DNA of 64,000 nucleotides from positions 1 through 64,000 of the forward strand of contig JAQQAP010000041.1 in the NCBI GenBank assembly GCA_028533045.1. The letters are read 5' to 3'. This document shows positions 55,235 through 64,000 of the stretch, in pieces. Below the pieces are notes generated by a model. The model was given only the letters and a program-made list of their open reading frames with translations, did no database searches and was not told the origin of the DNA. A program made the position numbers and the translations under genes. The stretch comes from Spirochaetales bacterium. Lineage in GTDB: Bacteria > Spirochaetota > Spirochaetia > DSM-2461. The first letter of the stretch is position 1; the number at the start of each line of letters is the position of its first letter.

Positions 55235-56323
55235 TTAAGACTTTTTGGCTGCGTCAACCTTTTCCTGGTAGAGCCGGGCGGTTTTTCTGTTCACCTCACC
55301 AAAGGCCAGGCTGAGGCTGCGGTCGTGCCAGTCTATCACCTCTTCGCCCTTATGCTTTTTTTCCACATAGTCGAAGCTGGCGAAATTGAGGTAAATAAAC
55401 AGGGCGATGGCCCGGTTGTAGATGTAGCTTTTGGGTTTTTCGTGGTAGTTCGAGACTTGGGGGATAAGCAGTTTGGCCATGACGTAGGGGAAGTCGGGAA
55501 AGCGGGTGACAAAGCACATGTTCCACGCCTGATAGAGCCCGGCCCAGTCGGCGGGAAAGGGGTAAACTCTTTCGATGTCCTTCCCGTCCTCGGAAAATCC
55601 CGAAGGGCCCGCTCCGGTTTTCTCATCGTATTTCTTGGAGCCCGCCTTGTTTTTCGCCAGGATTCGACCGGCGGCGGCGTTCCCTCGGTTGCCCGATTTA
55701 AAATCGGTCCATACCGCTTCCATGATATTTATGGCTACGGCAGTTCCGCCCGAGGTGGGGGAAACGGTCCCGCTTTTGTGATTTTCAATATAGGAACGGA
55801 TGGGAGCGGTGACGGACATAAGTTTTATTTTATGGAAGAGGGGTAGCTCCTTGAACGATCCCAGTTCCTTCCGTTTTTTGTCAAAAAGGTGGTAAACTTC
55901 TTCCATTATACGCCAGTCGGAGGCGCAGGCTTTGGTTAGATTCTCCAGAACCAGGGCGTAGGCGAGCACATCGGAAAACACCCGGTCACCTTCTTTGTCG
56001 TACTTGTTACGGAGAAAAGGGAATTCCACATTCTTAACGGTCTCTAAAAATTCTCCCAGGTAGGAATTTTTACCGCAAGAGCTAAGGATTTGATCTATAA
56101 AATCTTCCCAATCGGCCTTTTCAAACTGACTTGGCAAGAGCGATTCAGACAGTTCCGCCATTGACTCGGAAACCCACTCGCCCTGTGTATCGATAAGCTT
56201 GAGCGTTTGGAGGTGCTTCTTCATTAATTCATGGATGTCCTCCCTGTCCAGATGGGAAACCGCTTCTTTTACCCCATCTCCCAAAAGGGCCAATTTACTC
56301 TTTGTTTCTGCCATTGCTTCCAT
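55235..56323 (-). CDS. Conserved-looking protein of unknown function
   Basis: 362 residues, soluble, mainly helical, without signal peptide or membrane segments. Notable stretches are SGTVSPTSGGTAVAINIMEAVW near 185 and ERVYPFPADWAGLYQAWNMCF near 250; several Trp and His residues but no known catalytic motif. I do not recognise the family. GGGGAG ribosome site. It is last in a probable operon with the S1-domain protein (23 bp upstream) and the HAD phosphatase. Confidence 0.6.
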   Translation of the reverse strand: MEAMAETKSKLALLGDGVKEAVSHLDREDIHELMKKHLQTLKLIDTQGEWVSESMAELSESLLPSQFEKADWEDFIDQILSSCGKNSYLGEFLETVKNVEFPFLRNKYDKEGDRVFSDVLAYALVLENLTKACASDWRIMEEVYHLFDKKRKELGSFKELPLFHKIKLMSVTAPIRSYIENHKSGTVSPTSGGTAVAINIMEAVWTDFKSGNRGNAAAGRILAKNKAGSKKYDEKTGAGPSGFSEDGKDIERVYPFPADWAGLYQAWNMCFVTRFPDFPYVMAKLLIPQVSNYHEKPKSYIYNRAIALFIYLNFASFDYVEKKHKGEEVIDWHDRSLSLAFGEVNRKTARLYQEKVDAAKKS

Positions 56324-56345
56324 TGCATTCTCCCCTAATAAAAAT

Positions 56346-56972
56346 CTATTCCCTCGCCAAAGAAACGTCTATTAAACCGTCCCGGCGGATTTTTTTGATA
56401 TAGCCCTGTTTTTTGTCACCGTAGCGGATGGAATCGGCCTTTTCATCCCGGTAGAGCAACCCCCGGTATTTGTCATTTATAATAACACGGAAACCGATAT
56501 CCTTGATACCGCAAATAAGAAGGCGGGCCTGCTGGTTCCGCTTAAGTTCCTTCCCCGGTTTGTCCTGGAGGAAATCGTCCAGAAGGCAGCTGCCGATGAC
56601 GCTCCGGTCCTGCTCATCGAGGAAGAGGCGGACGATGTGGGAAGTGCCCGCATCGGGCTTTTCCTTGATAAAGCGATTGGGGACAAAAAGGTCCTTGTCG
56701 ATACCCCAATCCATGAACATACCAAAGGAGGTGACGTCCTTTACTTTGAGGTAGGCAAACTGATTCACGCTGGCGTAGGGCACAGCCGAAGTCGCCCGGA
56801 TTTCCCCTTTTCCCTTGTTAAAGACAAAAAGTTTTACCTTGTGTCCCACGATGGTACCGGGGGGCAGTTCCCGCTTGGGAACGAAAAGCTGTTCTCCCTC
56901 CGCTTCGATATGCCAGCCCCGGCTGGTTGCTTTTATTACTCTGAAATTGTTGTAGCTTCCTACTTTTAACAT
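56346..56972 (-). CDS. CvfB-like tandem S1 RNA-binding protein, short form
   Basis: 208 residues. The first half has the CvfB N-terminal S1-like repeats (VGSYNNFRVIKATSRGWHIEAEGEQLFVPKRELP); KVKDVTSFGMFMDWGIDKDLFVPN near 75-98 is a clear second S1 unit; RVIINDKYRGLLYRDE near 165 is a third. CvfB proteins usually run to about 280 residues with a C-terminal winged helix, which is absent here: the frame stops cleanly after LAREX and the next gene is unrelated. RNA-binding regulator by family. AAGGAAAT ribosome site; overlaps the HAD gene by 7 bp. Confidence 0.8.
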   Translation of the reverse strand: MLKVGSYNNFRVIKATSRGWHIEAEGEQLFVPKRELPPGTIVGHKVKLFVFNKGKGEIRATSAVPYASVNQFAYLKVKDVTSFGMFMDWGIDKDLFVPNRFIKEKPDAGTSHIVRLFLDEQDRSVIGSCLLDDFLQDKPGKELKRNQQARLLICGIKDIGFRVIINDKYRGLLYRDEKADSIRYGDKKQGYIKKIRRDGLIDVSLARE

Positions 56973-57598
56973 TTTATTTCCTTTATGCTGTTTACTATCC
57001 GATCCGCCGGTGAAAGGTCCTGATCTCCCGAATGGGGATTTTTAAAACCTATGCAGGTCATCCCGGCCGCCTTGGCCGCCCGCACGCCGCTTCCCGAATC
57101 TTCCACGGCGGTACACTCCTCCGGTTTACTTCCCAAAAGATTCGCCACATGAAGGTATACATCGGGGGCCGGTTTGCTCTGGGCTACCTCTTCCGCCGAT
57201 TCCCAGGCGGAGACGTACTTTTCCAGGTCCAACTTTTCCAGAATGACACGGATGAGAACCCGGGGGGAGGATGAAGCGACTCCCATAGAGATTCCCTGTT
57301 TCTTAAGGCTCTCCATAAGCTCCGGGACTCCTTCGATGGCACGATAATCCCTCTGCCGAATCAAATCGATCTTGAGGCTGACTTGGCGGTCGGTCAGCTC
57401 TTCCACCGAAGCACTTAGCCCCAGGTCGGCCTTTATGGTTTTCCACATGGCTTCGTTGGTCATTCCCACAAAGCGGTCCAGGTAGGACGGTTCAACGGGA
57501 CAGCCCTGTTCTTCCAGAATTAATTGGTCCACTTCGTAGTGGAGCGGCTCCGAATTTATGAGGACTCCGTCCATATCGAAGATCCAGGATTTTATCAT
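56966..57598 (-). CDS. HAD-superfamily phosphatase, beta-phosphoglucomutase-like
   Basis: 210 residues. Motif I is WIFDMDGVLINSEPLH (nucleophile Asp and general-acid Asp), with a helical cap following; motif II is MGVASSSP near 103; motif III Lys is in SKPAPDVYL; motif IV AVEDSGSGVRAAKAAGM near 165. This is subfamily IA, phosphoglycolate phosphatase/beta-PGM group. Substrate undetermined; sugar phosphates are typical. Promoter TTGTTT-17-TATAGT lies upstream and AGAGGAA is the ribosome site. Confidence 0.9.
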   Translation of the reverse strand: MIKSWIFDMDGVLINSEPLHYEVDQLILEEQGCPVEPSYLDRFVGMTNEAMWKTIKADLGLSASVEELTDRQVSLKIDLIRQRDYRAIEGVPELMESLKKQGISMGVASSSPRVLIRVILEKLDLEKYVSAWESAEEVAQSKPAPDVYLHVANLLGSKPEECTAVEDSGSGVRAAKAAGMTCIGFKNPHSGDQDLSPADRIVNSIKEIKC

Positions 57599-57671
57599 GA
57601 TTTTCCTCTTGTGAAGTGCCCCTTTACTATATCCTATTAGACTAATTCAAACAAGAGAGAGGCATTTCTTC

Positions 57672-57698
57672 TTGTAATTGAAAAATTATGAATTACAA
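57672..57698. promoter_or_regulatory. Inverted repeat upstream of the chemoreceptor gene
   Basis: TTGTAATT (57672-57679) and AATTACAA (57691-57698) form 8-bp arms around an 11-bp centre, in the AT-rich gap between the divergent HAD and chemoreceptor genes. TTGTAA and TACAAT within it are spaced like a -35 and -10 (16 bp). It may be an operator for the chemoreceptor pair. Confidence 0.4.
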
Positions 57699-57761
57699 TT
57701 AATAGGGAAAATCCAAAATTTATCATAAATATTTCTATTAAAAGAAAATAAGAGGTTCACA

Positions 57762-59747
57762 ATGAAATTGGGTAGTTTAAAATTAAGAAGCAAGCTTATT
57801 CTGAGCTTCTCTTTGGTCATTCTGCTGGCCATGACCATAGGCTTTATAGGTATCCGGAGTATCTCCAGTATCAATCACCAAAATGAAATCGGCGCCCTTG
57901 TAAACCGGGCTCTCACCGATGCCCAGGACGTGCAGTCCGCTTCTCTCCGCTATATTGTTTACGGGGACAATTCTTACCATGAAGTCATGGAAGATGAGAC
58001 AGCAAACGTTTATGCGGGCACAGCCGAGGCTAAAGAACTCATGACCAAGGAGAGCAACCGGCTTAATGCGGATAAACTGACAGAAGCTATGAAGGCCTAC
58101 GAGGGGTCAAATGAGACCTTTTATGAACTAGCCCAGGAGAAAATCAGAAAAAATTCCGAAAGAACTCAGGCTGCGGCAAGAACACAAGCGGGGATTACAG
58201 CCCTTTTTGAAAATGATATCTACCCCTATGTGGAACAAAACGGGATGAATACGAAGTACTATGAAGCGGTAACTGTGGCCCAAGAGCTTCGTAACAGCTA
58301 CAACCGAGTCCGTATTTGGGCTCAAAAATACAATCTGGCCGTTGAAGCGGCAGAACAGGATGAAATTGCCCTTGAGTGGACTAAAGAAATTCAAATCAGC
58401 CGGGAATTGGTAAAGGAGTGTCAGTCTCTTTTCAAAGGCGAAAATACACAGAAGCATCTCCAAGAAGTTGAAGGAGCTCTTGAAACCTATACACTTCTGG
58501 TGGAAGATTTCCGCCGTATCAACCGGGATCAAAGGGCTGAACAGGAAAGAATGAGGCAGTATGCCAGTGAAACAATGGAGGCGGGCCGCCTGGTACGGGA
58601 CGGAGTGAATGACGCCATAGCTGCGACAACATTCAGGGCAACTCTTCTTACGTTTATTGTATTGGGAGCCGCCTTGATTCTGGGATTATCCGTCAGCCTG
58701 ATTTTAACGGCGGATATTCTTAAAAACCTGGGGAGCGAACCGGATGAGATAGCCCAAATTGCCGAAGAGATTGCCTCGGGGAATTTGGCTCTGGAATTCG
58801 ATAACAGGAAGGAAAGGGGTGTATTTAAATCTATGAAGCATATGGCCCAATCCCTGAACAACACCATGACAAATATCAACAGCGCTTCCCGCCAGGTTTC
58901 TTCCGGTTCTACCCAAATATCCGCGTCGAGCCAGCAGATTTCCACGGGCGCTTCGGAACAGGCCTCCAGCACGGAAGAAATCTCCAGCTCCATGGAAGAG
59001 TTGACCGCAAACATTCAGCAGAATGCGGAAAACGCCCAAAAGGCGGACTCCATTTCCAAGGTGACATCGGAAAATGCCGCCCTGGGGGGAGAATCGGTGG
59101 GCGAAACGGTTACAGCAATGAAAGCGATTTCCGAAAAGATCGGTATTATCGAAGATATTGCCCGCAATACGAATATGCTGGCCCTGAATGCGGCCATTGA
59201 AGCGGCAAGAGCGGGAGATGCGGGCAAGGGTTTTGCCGTAGTAGCCTCGGAAGTGAGAAAGCTGGCGGAAAATTCCGGTAAGGCCGCTGCGGAAATAACG
59301 GAAATATCCTCTAGCAGCGTAAAAGCGGCGGAAAAGGCGGGGGTTATCATTAACGAACTGGTCCCCCAGATCGTCAATACCGCCGAACTAGTACAGGAAA
59401 TCTCCATGGCAAGCGAAGAACAGTTCCGTGGGGCGGAGCAGATAAACCAGGCCCTCCAGCAGCTCGATTCGGTTATTCAGCAAAACGCTTCCTCATCGGA
59501 GGAATTGGCCTCCATGTCGGAAGAGCTGAACAGCCAATCTGAAATGATGCAGGGCAGCATTGCCTATTTTAAGCTGAAAGGTGAGGAAAGGGAAATACAA
59601 ACTTCCCTGCCCCCAAAACAATCACGGCAAGAGGCGGTAATCCAGGCCGATGAAACATCGTCGGAAAGAGAACTTAAGGAACTTACCTTTATCCCGGAAA
59701 TTACTGAAGAACATTTTTCTTCGGATGACGGGTTTGAGGAATTTTAA
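57762..59747 (+). CDS. Methyl-accepting chemotaxis protein with large helical periplasmic domain
   Basis: 661 residues. TM1 at about 12-32, a helical periplasmic domain of about 255 residues, TM2 at about 288-312, HAMP (about 314-365) and the signalling domain with tip [23 protein letters not shown] near 465. The C-terminus ends GFEEF after a long flexible linker. The cytoplasmic half is nearly identical to that of the next receptor, so the two arose by duplication with a swapped sensor. AGAGG ribosome site; the next gene starts 15 bp downstream, so they form an operon. Confidence 0.95.
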   Translation: MKLGSLKLRSKLILSFSLVILLAMTIGFIGIRSISSINHQNEIGALVNRALTDAQDVQSASLRYIVYGDNSYHEVMEDETANVYAGTAEAKELMTKESNRLNADKLTEAMKAYEGSNETFYELAQEKIRKNSERTQAAARTQAGITALFENDIYPYVEQNGMNTKYYEAVTVAQELRNSYNRVRIWAQKYNLAVEAAEQDEIALEWTKEIQISRELVKECQSLFKGENTQKHLQEVEGALETYTLLVEDFRRINRDQRAEQERMRQYASETMEAGRLVRDGVNDAIAATTFRATLLTFIVLGAALILGLSVSLILTADILKNLGSEPDEIAQIAEEIASGNLALEFDNRKERGVFKSMKHMAQSLNNTMTNINSASRQVSSGSTQISASSQQISTGASEQASSTEEISSSMEELTANIQQNAENAQKADSISKVTSENAALGGESVGETVTAMKAISEKIGIIEDIARNTNMLALNAAIEAARAGDAGKGFAVVASEVRKLAENSGKAAAEITEISSSSVKAAEKAGVIINELVPQIVNTAELVQEISMASEEQFRGAEQINQALQQLDSVIQQNASSSEELASMSEELNSQSEMMQGSIAYFKLKGEEREIQTSLPPKQSRQEAVIQADETSSERELKELTFIPEITEEHFSSDDGFEEF

Positions 59748-59762
59748 TTAAAAGGGATAATT

Positions 59763-61778
59763 ATGAAAGTTAAGACACTGCTACTAACCAGTTTTATGGG
59801 CATGGCACTAATCACCTTCACCGTAGGATTAACCGCATTTTCAATCAGCAAATCGACCTTGAATGATAACAGGGATGTGGCTAAACTGGCCGAAGTCAAA
59901 TCGGAGCTAATTACGGCCCTGGCCGCTCACAATGACTGGAAGGCAGCCCTGGAGATGACCTTTATCAATAATGAAGAGAATCTTTCCGTGCAGCTGGACG
60001 GACACAAATGCGGCTTCGGGACATGGTATTATTCGGGAGGCCTGGACGAACTTGCCCTGTACAGCCCCGCCGCCGCCAATGAGATTCGCGCTATTGAGGA
60101 TTCCCACCTGGCCCTCCATAAAAGCGCCGAAGAGATTGCCGATCATTGGACCATGATCCACGAAGGGCTCGGGGAAGAACTCTATCTACGGTTGAGCGAC
60201 CACACCGGCTGGGCGAATCAATTAATGGAAGATATTCTCAATAACCGGACTAGCCAAGTGGAAGCGGACCACGAACTTTGCGGTTTCGGCCAATTTTTGC
60301 TTAGTTCCCGGAACATTGAACTGGAAAACTCCTGGCCCGTCTACCGAAAATTGATGGTCGAAATCAAGGAACATCACGAACGTCTCCACTCAGCCGTTCC
60401 GACTATTAACCAGGCCCGGTCGACAAGTGCGAAATTCGCCCTTTACGAAAAACTGGTCAAACCGGAACTGGATATTGTGGAAGAAGCCTTTCTAAAGATT
60501 ATTGATATGGAAACAACTTTAGAAGAGGGACAGTATTCGGCCAAAGAGATCTTTCGCAACAAAACGCTCCCCCTCTTAAATGAAGTAATAATCGGAATAA
60601 ACCACGCTATTGAGGAGATTGAAAAGGAACAATCCCTCCTGGAGGCCAAGGCGGACAGAAAAAGCCGGATCCAGGGAGTGGTTATATGGAGCGGCATCGG
60701 CATTGGTGTTCTCCTGGGGCTGATTATTGCCGTATCCATTACGGGAATGCTAACGAAAACTCTGGGCGGTGAACCGGGAGAGATTTCCAATATAGCCGAA
60801 AAAATCGCTTCCGGTCATCTAATAATAGATTTTGACAACCGGAAGGAGATGGGGATCTACAAGTCAATGAAGCATATGGCCCAATCGCTGAACCAAACTA
60901 TAACGGATATTAACAAAGCCTCGATGCAGGTCTCTTCCGGCTCTTCTCAAATATCCGCTTCGAGCCAGCAGATCTCTTCGGGAGCCTCGGAACAGGCATC
61001 CAGCACGGAAGAGATTTCAAGTTCGATGGAAGAGTTAACAGCCAATATTCAACAGAATGCGGAAAATGCCCAAAAGGCCGATTCCATCTCTAAAGTGACA
61101 TCGGAAAATGCCGCCCTGGGAGGTGAATCGGTAGATGAAACTGTTCTGGCCATGAAAGCTATTTCCGAAAAGATAGGCATTATCGAGGATATTGCCCGCA
61201 ATACGAATATGCTCGCTTTGAACGCGGCCATTGAAGCAGCCCGGGCCGGTGATGCGGGCAAGGGTTTTGCCGTGGTAGCCTCGGAAGTGAGAAAGCTGGC
61301 GGAAAACTCCGGCAAAGCCGCAGCGGAAATTACGGAGATTTCCACAAACAGTGTGAAGGCTGCGGAAAAGGCGGGAGTCATTATTAGCGAACTGGTACCC
61401 CAAATCCAAAACACAGCCGACCTTATCCAGGAAATATCCATGGCAAGCGAAGAGCAGTTCCGCGGGGCGGAGCAGATCAACCAGGCCCTACAGCAGCTCG
61501 ATTCGGTAATTCAGCAAAACGCCTCCTCCTCGGAAGAGTTGGCCTCCATGTCGGAAGAACTAAACAGCCAGTCGGAAATGATGCAGAGCAGCATAGCCTA
61601 CTTTAAGCTTGATGTTGAGGAAAGTTCCCATCAAACTTATCTTCCCCCGACCCATTCCCAACGGGAGGCGGTCATTCGGGCCGAAGAAGCTTCTGTGAAA
61701 GAAAAAACGGTCTCCAGAACGGAAACGGAGAGTAACGAGGAGTTCTTCTCCCACGAAGAGGATTTTGAGGAATTCTAG
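59763..61778 (+). CDS. Methyl-accepting chemotaxis protein with two periplasmic CZB-like zinc motifs
   Basis: 671 residues. TM1 at about 8-28 and TM2 at about 307-330. The periplasmic region has two copies of a CZB-like pattern: His56-x2-Trp59, Cys83-Gly-Phe-Gly-x-Trp, His115 and His119; then His147-x2-Trp150, Cys173-Gly-Phe-Gly, His205 and His209. CZB domains bind zinc through three His and one Cys and are usually cytoplasmic, at the C-terminus of chemoreceptors or cyclases; here they are N-terminal and outside. HAMP and signalling domains follow, with tip [23 protein letters not shown], and a DFEEF C-terminus. Zinc or oxidant sensing is inferred. AAGGGA ribosome site. Confidence 0.93.
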   Translation: MKVKTLLLTSFMGMALITFTVGLTAFSISKSTLNDNRDVAKLAEVKSELITALAAHNDWKAALEMTFINNEENLSVQLDGHKCGFGTWYYSGGLDELALYSPAAANEIRAIEDSHLALHKSAEEIADHWTMIHEGLGEELYLRLSDHTGWANQLMEDILNNRTSQVEADHELCGFGQFLLSSRNIELENSWPVYRKLMVEIKEHHERLHSAVPTINQARSTSAKFALYEKLVKPELDIVEEAFLKIIDMETTLEEGQYSAKEIFRNKTLPLLNEVIIGINHAIEEIEKEQSLLEAKADRKSRIQGVVIWSGIGIGVLLGLIIAVSITGMLTKTLGGEPGEISNIAEKIASGHLIIDFDNRKEMGIYKSMKHMAQSLNQTITDINKASMQVSSGSSQISASSQQISSGASEQASSTEEISSSMEELTANIQQNAENAQKADSISKVTSENAALGGESVDETVLAMKAISEKIGIIEDIARNTNMLALNAAIEAARAGDAGKGFAVVASEVRKLAENSGKAAAEITEISTNSVKAAEKAGVIISELVPQIQNTADLIQEISMASEEQFRGAEQINQALQQLDSVIQQNASSSEELASMSEELNSQSEMMQSSIAYFKLDVEESSHQTYLPPTHSQREAVIRAEEASVKEKTVSRTETESNEEFFSHEEDFEEF

Positions 61779-61809
61779 GCAGTATCTATTCACAGCGACT
61801 CTCATAGGG

Positions 61810-61815
61810 TATAGT
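61810..61815 (+). promoter_or_regulatory. -10 box 7 nt before the small gene at 61823
   Basis: TATAGT at 61810-61815, seven bases before the ATG; the best -35 (TTCACA at 61789-61794) has only a 15-bp spacer. No Shine-Dalgarno precedes the ATG. Weak but consistent with the leaderless pattern elsewhere. Confidence 0.35.
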
Positions 61816-61822
61816 CAGGGCC

Positions 61823-62113
61823 ATGAACGTTAACGACCTTCTGAATGAATTTGACCTGGAAGTGGACGATGTCCGCTGGTATCTCTCCACCTACATGGCC
61901 CAGCGGCTCCTCTCCTACAACCATGAGCCGGACCTCCTGGCCCGCTATATCTGGTCCGGTGAATTGGAAGGGGATTTCTATAATATGGAAGAGAAACTGA
62001 TTGAGGACCTTCAGAACCAGCTGGATCGGAATATGACTGATGAGACCAGACTACGGGAACTTATGAGAGAGATGGATTTTCTTCGTAAGAAACGGCAGAA
62101 GAAGGGTTTTTAG
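61823..62113 (+). CDS. Small acidic helical protein of unknown function
   Basis: 96 residues, highly charged, predicted helical throughout, with DVRWYLSTYMAQRLLSYNHEPDLLARYIWSG-type sequence in the first half and a basic C-terminus (RKKRQKKGF). Three to four long amphipathic helices are likely. No family recognised. It lies between the chemoreceptor operon and a convergent DinG-type helicase, whose stop codon it overlaps by 4 bp. Confidence 0.6.
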   Translation: MNVNDLLNEFDLEVDDVRWYLSTYMAQRLLSYNHEPDLLARYIWSGELEGDFYNMEEKLIEDLQNQLDRNMTDETRLRELMREMDFLRKKRQKKGF

Positions 62114-63999
62114 TTATAGAGGAAATTCTCCATTTCGATTAAGAGTTCGGAACTGTGTTTTACGGCCCGCTGTGTTTCGGGCAGGCTGGAAAGAAAATAG
62201 CGGCCGTAGTTCTTCTTAATAATACGTCCGTCCAGGACCATGACAACCCCGCTGTCCGACTTGCTGCGCATGAGTCGGCCGAACCCCTGTTTAAAACGCA
62301 TAATCGCCTCGGGCAGGGAAATCTGCATAAAGGCGTTGCCCCCCCGGGCTTCCAGGGCTTCCACCCGCGCCATGAGAACCGGTTCGGTGGGAACCCGGAA
62401 GGGTAAACGGCAAATAATGAGCTGTCGGAGCGATTCGCCGGGCACATCCACCCCTTCCCAAAAAGAATCTGTGGCAAGAAGGACACTGGAAATCTCTGTT
62501 TTGAATCGGTCCAGCAGGCGGGCCCGGTCGTCATCACCCTGGGCAAAAAGCGTAATTCCCGCCGTCTCCAAATCAAACTTCAAATACTCATAGGCATGCT
62601 TGAGCATCTCGTAGCTGGTAAAGAGGACCAGGGTCTTCCCTTCCGCCAGGAGAATGGCTTCCTTTATGAGGGGAAGGGAGTACTGTATCCACCCGTCCCG
62701 ATCGTTGGGAAGGGGAACTTCTGCGGGAATCGTGAGGAGTACCTGATCGCGATAGTTAAAGGGAGAATCGTAAATGCCCTGAATCAGTCTTTCCTCCGGG
62801 ACAAGGGAAGCTCCGGAGCGGTTCATCCAGTAGGAGAAATTCCGGTCCACCGCCAGAGTCGCCGAGGTACAGATAACTGTGGCGAAGGGCTCGAAAACGG
62901 CCTCGTACATGAGGGGGGAAATATCCAGGGGCGTCACATAATAGGTGATGAATTCCTTCCCGTCCGGCAGGCGCCCCTTATTGAGCCAGAAAATTTTCTC
63001 CCCGTGCTCACGATAGTGACGGAATACTTCCATAAAGGCGGCCATATTATCAAAACGGGTCATGAGGCTGCGGATTTCCAGGGGGATTTCCCCTTCCTCT
63101 TCGTCCTCGGGGACCCGTTTGAGCTGCCGGGTGATGGCGGAAACCATGTCCAAAATAGCTTTTTGCAGGGCCAGCATCGGTTCGAGGATGCCAAAGCCTA
63201 CGCTCTGACTCTCCGGCCCGTGTACCCAAAGGGAACCGCGGAAGGGATTCATGGCCATGGTGGTTTCTTCGAGCAGGACTGCTTTAGACTGAATCTCTTC
63301 TATGAGGCCGGGAAGGGCCAGATAGTCCTCGTCGGTCCCGGTTATCTGTTCCAGCTTTAGGATGAGGCCGTTGGCCCCCTTGCGGCCGTTCCGGTAGAGC
63401 CGGTTAAGATAACGGTTGCAGGAGAAGCGGTTGAAGCTCTGGGAGAAGAAACTGGTGGCGCTCTTTTCCATATTATGAGCCTCGTCAAAAATGACCCGCT
63501 GGAAGGGGGGAAGAACGGCAAATCCGTCAAAGCCGAAGCCTCCTACACGGAGGGAAAGGTCCGCAAAGAGCAGGTGGTGGTTAACGACCAGGATTCCCGC
63601 CGCAGAAGCCTCACGACGGGCCTGCATAACAAAGCATTTCTCGTAATGGCGGCAGCGCACACCGGTACAGAGGTCCGCCTCGCTGTTTACCCGGTTCCAA
63701 AGTTCCCCTCGGGGCTTAAAAGAGAGGTCGGAAAGAGAGCCGTCCTTCGTCGCCCCGGACCAGTCCTTAATCAGGTTAATCTCGTCCTTGTCATCCCGGA
63801 AGAGAGAACCGTCCTCCACCTCCTCGGTAAAACGCTTCCAGCAGAGATAGTTCCGCCGCCCCTTTACGAGAACCGCCTTCACATTAGTTCCCAGGAGCTT
63901 CTGAACCAAAGGAATATCCTTATCCATAAGCTGCTGCTGCAGGTTAATAGTTCCGGTGGAGACGACAATGCGCTCCTTGTTTTTATCGGCCCAAAGCAT
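62110..63999 (-). CDS. DinG/XPD-type ATP-dependent helicase, 5' end outside the window
   Basis: 629 residues visible; the N-terminal part with Walker A lies beyond 64000, so the apparent start is only the window edge. Visible superfamily 2 motifs: IVVSTGTINLQQQLM (motif Ia), Cys residues in CTGVRCRHYEKC consistent with an FeS cluster, AGILVVNHHLLFADL, RVIFDEAHNMEKSA (DEAH box), TLVLFTSYEMLKHAY, LLATDSFWEGVDVPGE and the final QGFGRLMRSKSDSG (motif VI). DinG-type enzymes unwind 5'-3', including R-loops and branched DNA. Monocistronic as far as seen. Confidence 0.92.
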   Translation of the reverse strand: MLWADKNKERIVVSTGTINLQQQLMDKDIPLVQKLLGTNVKAVLVKGRRNYLCWKRFTEEVEDGSLFRDDKDEINLIKDWSGATKDGSLSDLSFKPRGELWNRVNSEADLCTGVRCRHYEKCFVMQARREASAAGILVVNHHLLFADLSLRVGGFGFDGFAVLPPFQRVIFDEAHNMEKSATSFFSQSFNRFSCNRYLNRLYRNGRKGANGLILKLEQITGTDEDYLALPGLIEEIQSKAVLLEETTMAMNPFRGSLWVHGPESQSVGFGILEPMLALQKAILDMVSAITRQLKRVPEDEEEGEIPLEIRSLMTRFDNMAAFMEVFRHYREHGEKIFWLNKGRLPDGKEFITYYVTPLDISPLMYEAVFEPFATVICTSATLAVDRNFSYWMNRSGASLVPEERLIQGIYDSPFNYRDQVLLTIPAEVPLPNDRDGWIQYSLPLIKEAILLAEGKTLVLFTSYEMLKHAYEYLKFDLETAGITLFAQGDDDRARLLDRFKTEISSVLLATDSFWEGVDVPGESLRQLIICRLPFRVPTEPVLMARVEALEARGGNAFMQISLPEAIMRFKQGFGRLMRSKSDSGVVMVLDGRIIKKNYGRYFLSSLPETQRAVKHSSELLIEMENFLYN

Positions 64000-64000
64000 A

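Overview
The window reads as a piece of chromosome from a motile, anaerobic, sugar-fermenting diderm, most likely a free-living spirochaete (Spirochaetota). The assignment is inference from gene content, not a marker-gene placement. Diderm signs are an apolipoprotein N-acyltransferase (Lnt), lipobox-bearing binding proteins and secreted beta-barrel-like proteins. Anaerobic fermentation is suggested by a complete NADH-type [FeFe] hydrogenase operon (hydC, GHKL ATPase, ferredoxin, hydB, hydA) with a divergent redox regulator Rex. Three methyl-accepting chemotaxis proteins ending in Phe-Glu-Glu-Phe point to motility. Most genes have mid-range GC; the first 1.4 kb and the 8.3-10.05 kb segment are visibly AT-richer.

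Layout. 0-1.6 kb: decayed Rhs-type toxin tip with a small coupled RDD membrane protein and a tandem-repeat tract. 1.6-8.1 kb: membrane protein, tex, a small unknown gene and lacZ. 8.2-10.05 kb: tRNA-Gly(UCC) followed by an AT-rich AbiEi/AbiEii toxin-antitoxin cassette flanked by imperfect copies of the tRNA 3' end. 10-15.3 kb: three-gene sensory operon (degenerate GGDEF-EAL response regulator, amino-acid-type binding lipoprotein, histidine kinase). 15.4-17.7 kb: ptsP. 17.7-22.7 kb: livJHMGF branched-chain amino-acid ABC transporter. 22.8-28.3 kb: peptidase, lnt, a CobD-like aminotransferase coupled to thrH, and a secreted repeat protein. 28.4-34.6 kb: chemoreceptor, asnS, a GC-rich structured spacer, and a Nudix-LarA-like-SDR run. 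34.6-37.3 kb: DtxR-type regulator plus feoB. 37.4-42.1 kb: pgsA, TPP riboswitch with thiBP, yihY/brkB. 42.1-46.5 kb: N-degron operon clpS-clpA-aat with a TPR/outer-membrane gene. 46.6-49.1 kb: trxA, an outer-membrane-like protein, and an SBF/ACR3-type transporter. 49.1-55.1 kb: hydrogenase operon and rex. 55.1-64 kb: structured GC-rich spacer, unknown/S1/HAD operon, two paralogous chemoreceptors (one with two periplasmic CZB-like zinc motifs), a small gene and the C-terminal part of a DinG-type helicase running off the window.

Cross-cutting observations. At least seven genes (lacZ, abiEi, ptsP, asnS, pgsA, yihY, clpS) have a recognisable -35/-10 promoter whose -10 box ends 6-7 nt before the start codon, with no properly spaced Shine-Dalgarno, so leaderless mRNAs appear common here. 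Several regulatory sites can be read directly: a Rex-type palindrome over the rex promoter and Rex-like sites upstream of the hydrogenase operon, a candidate DtxR operator over the feoB -10 box, a TPP riboswitch whose downstream hairpin covers the thiB start, and inverted repeats in promoters of the transporter and outer-membrane genes.
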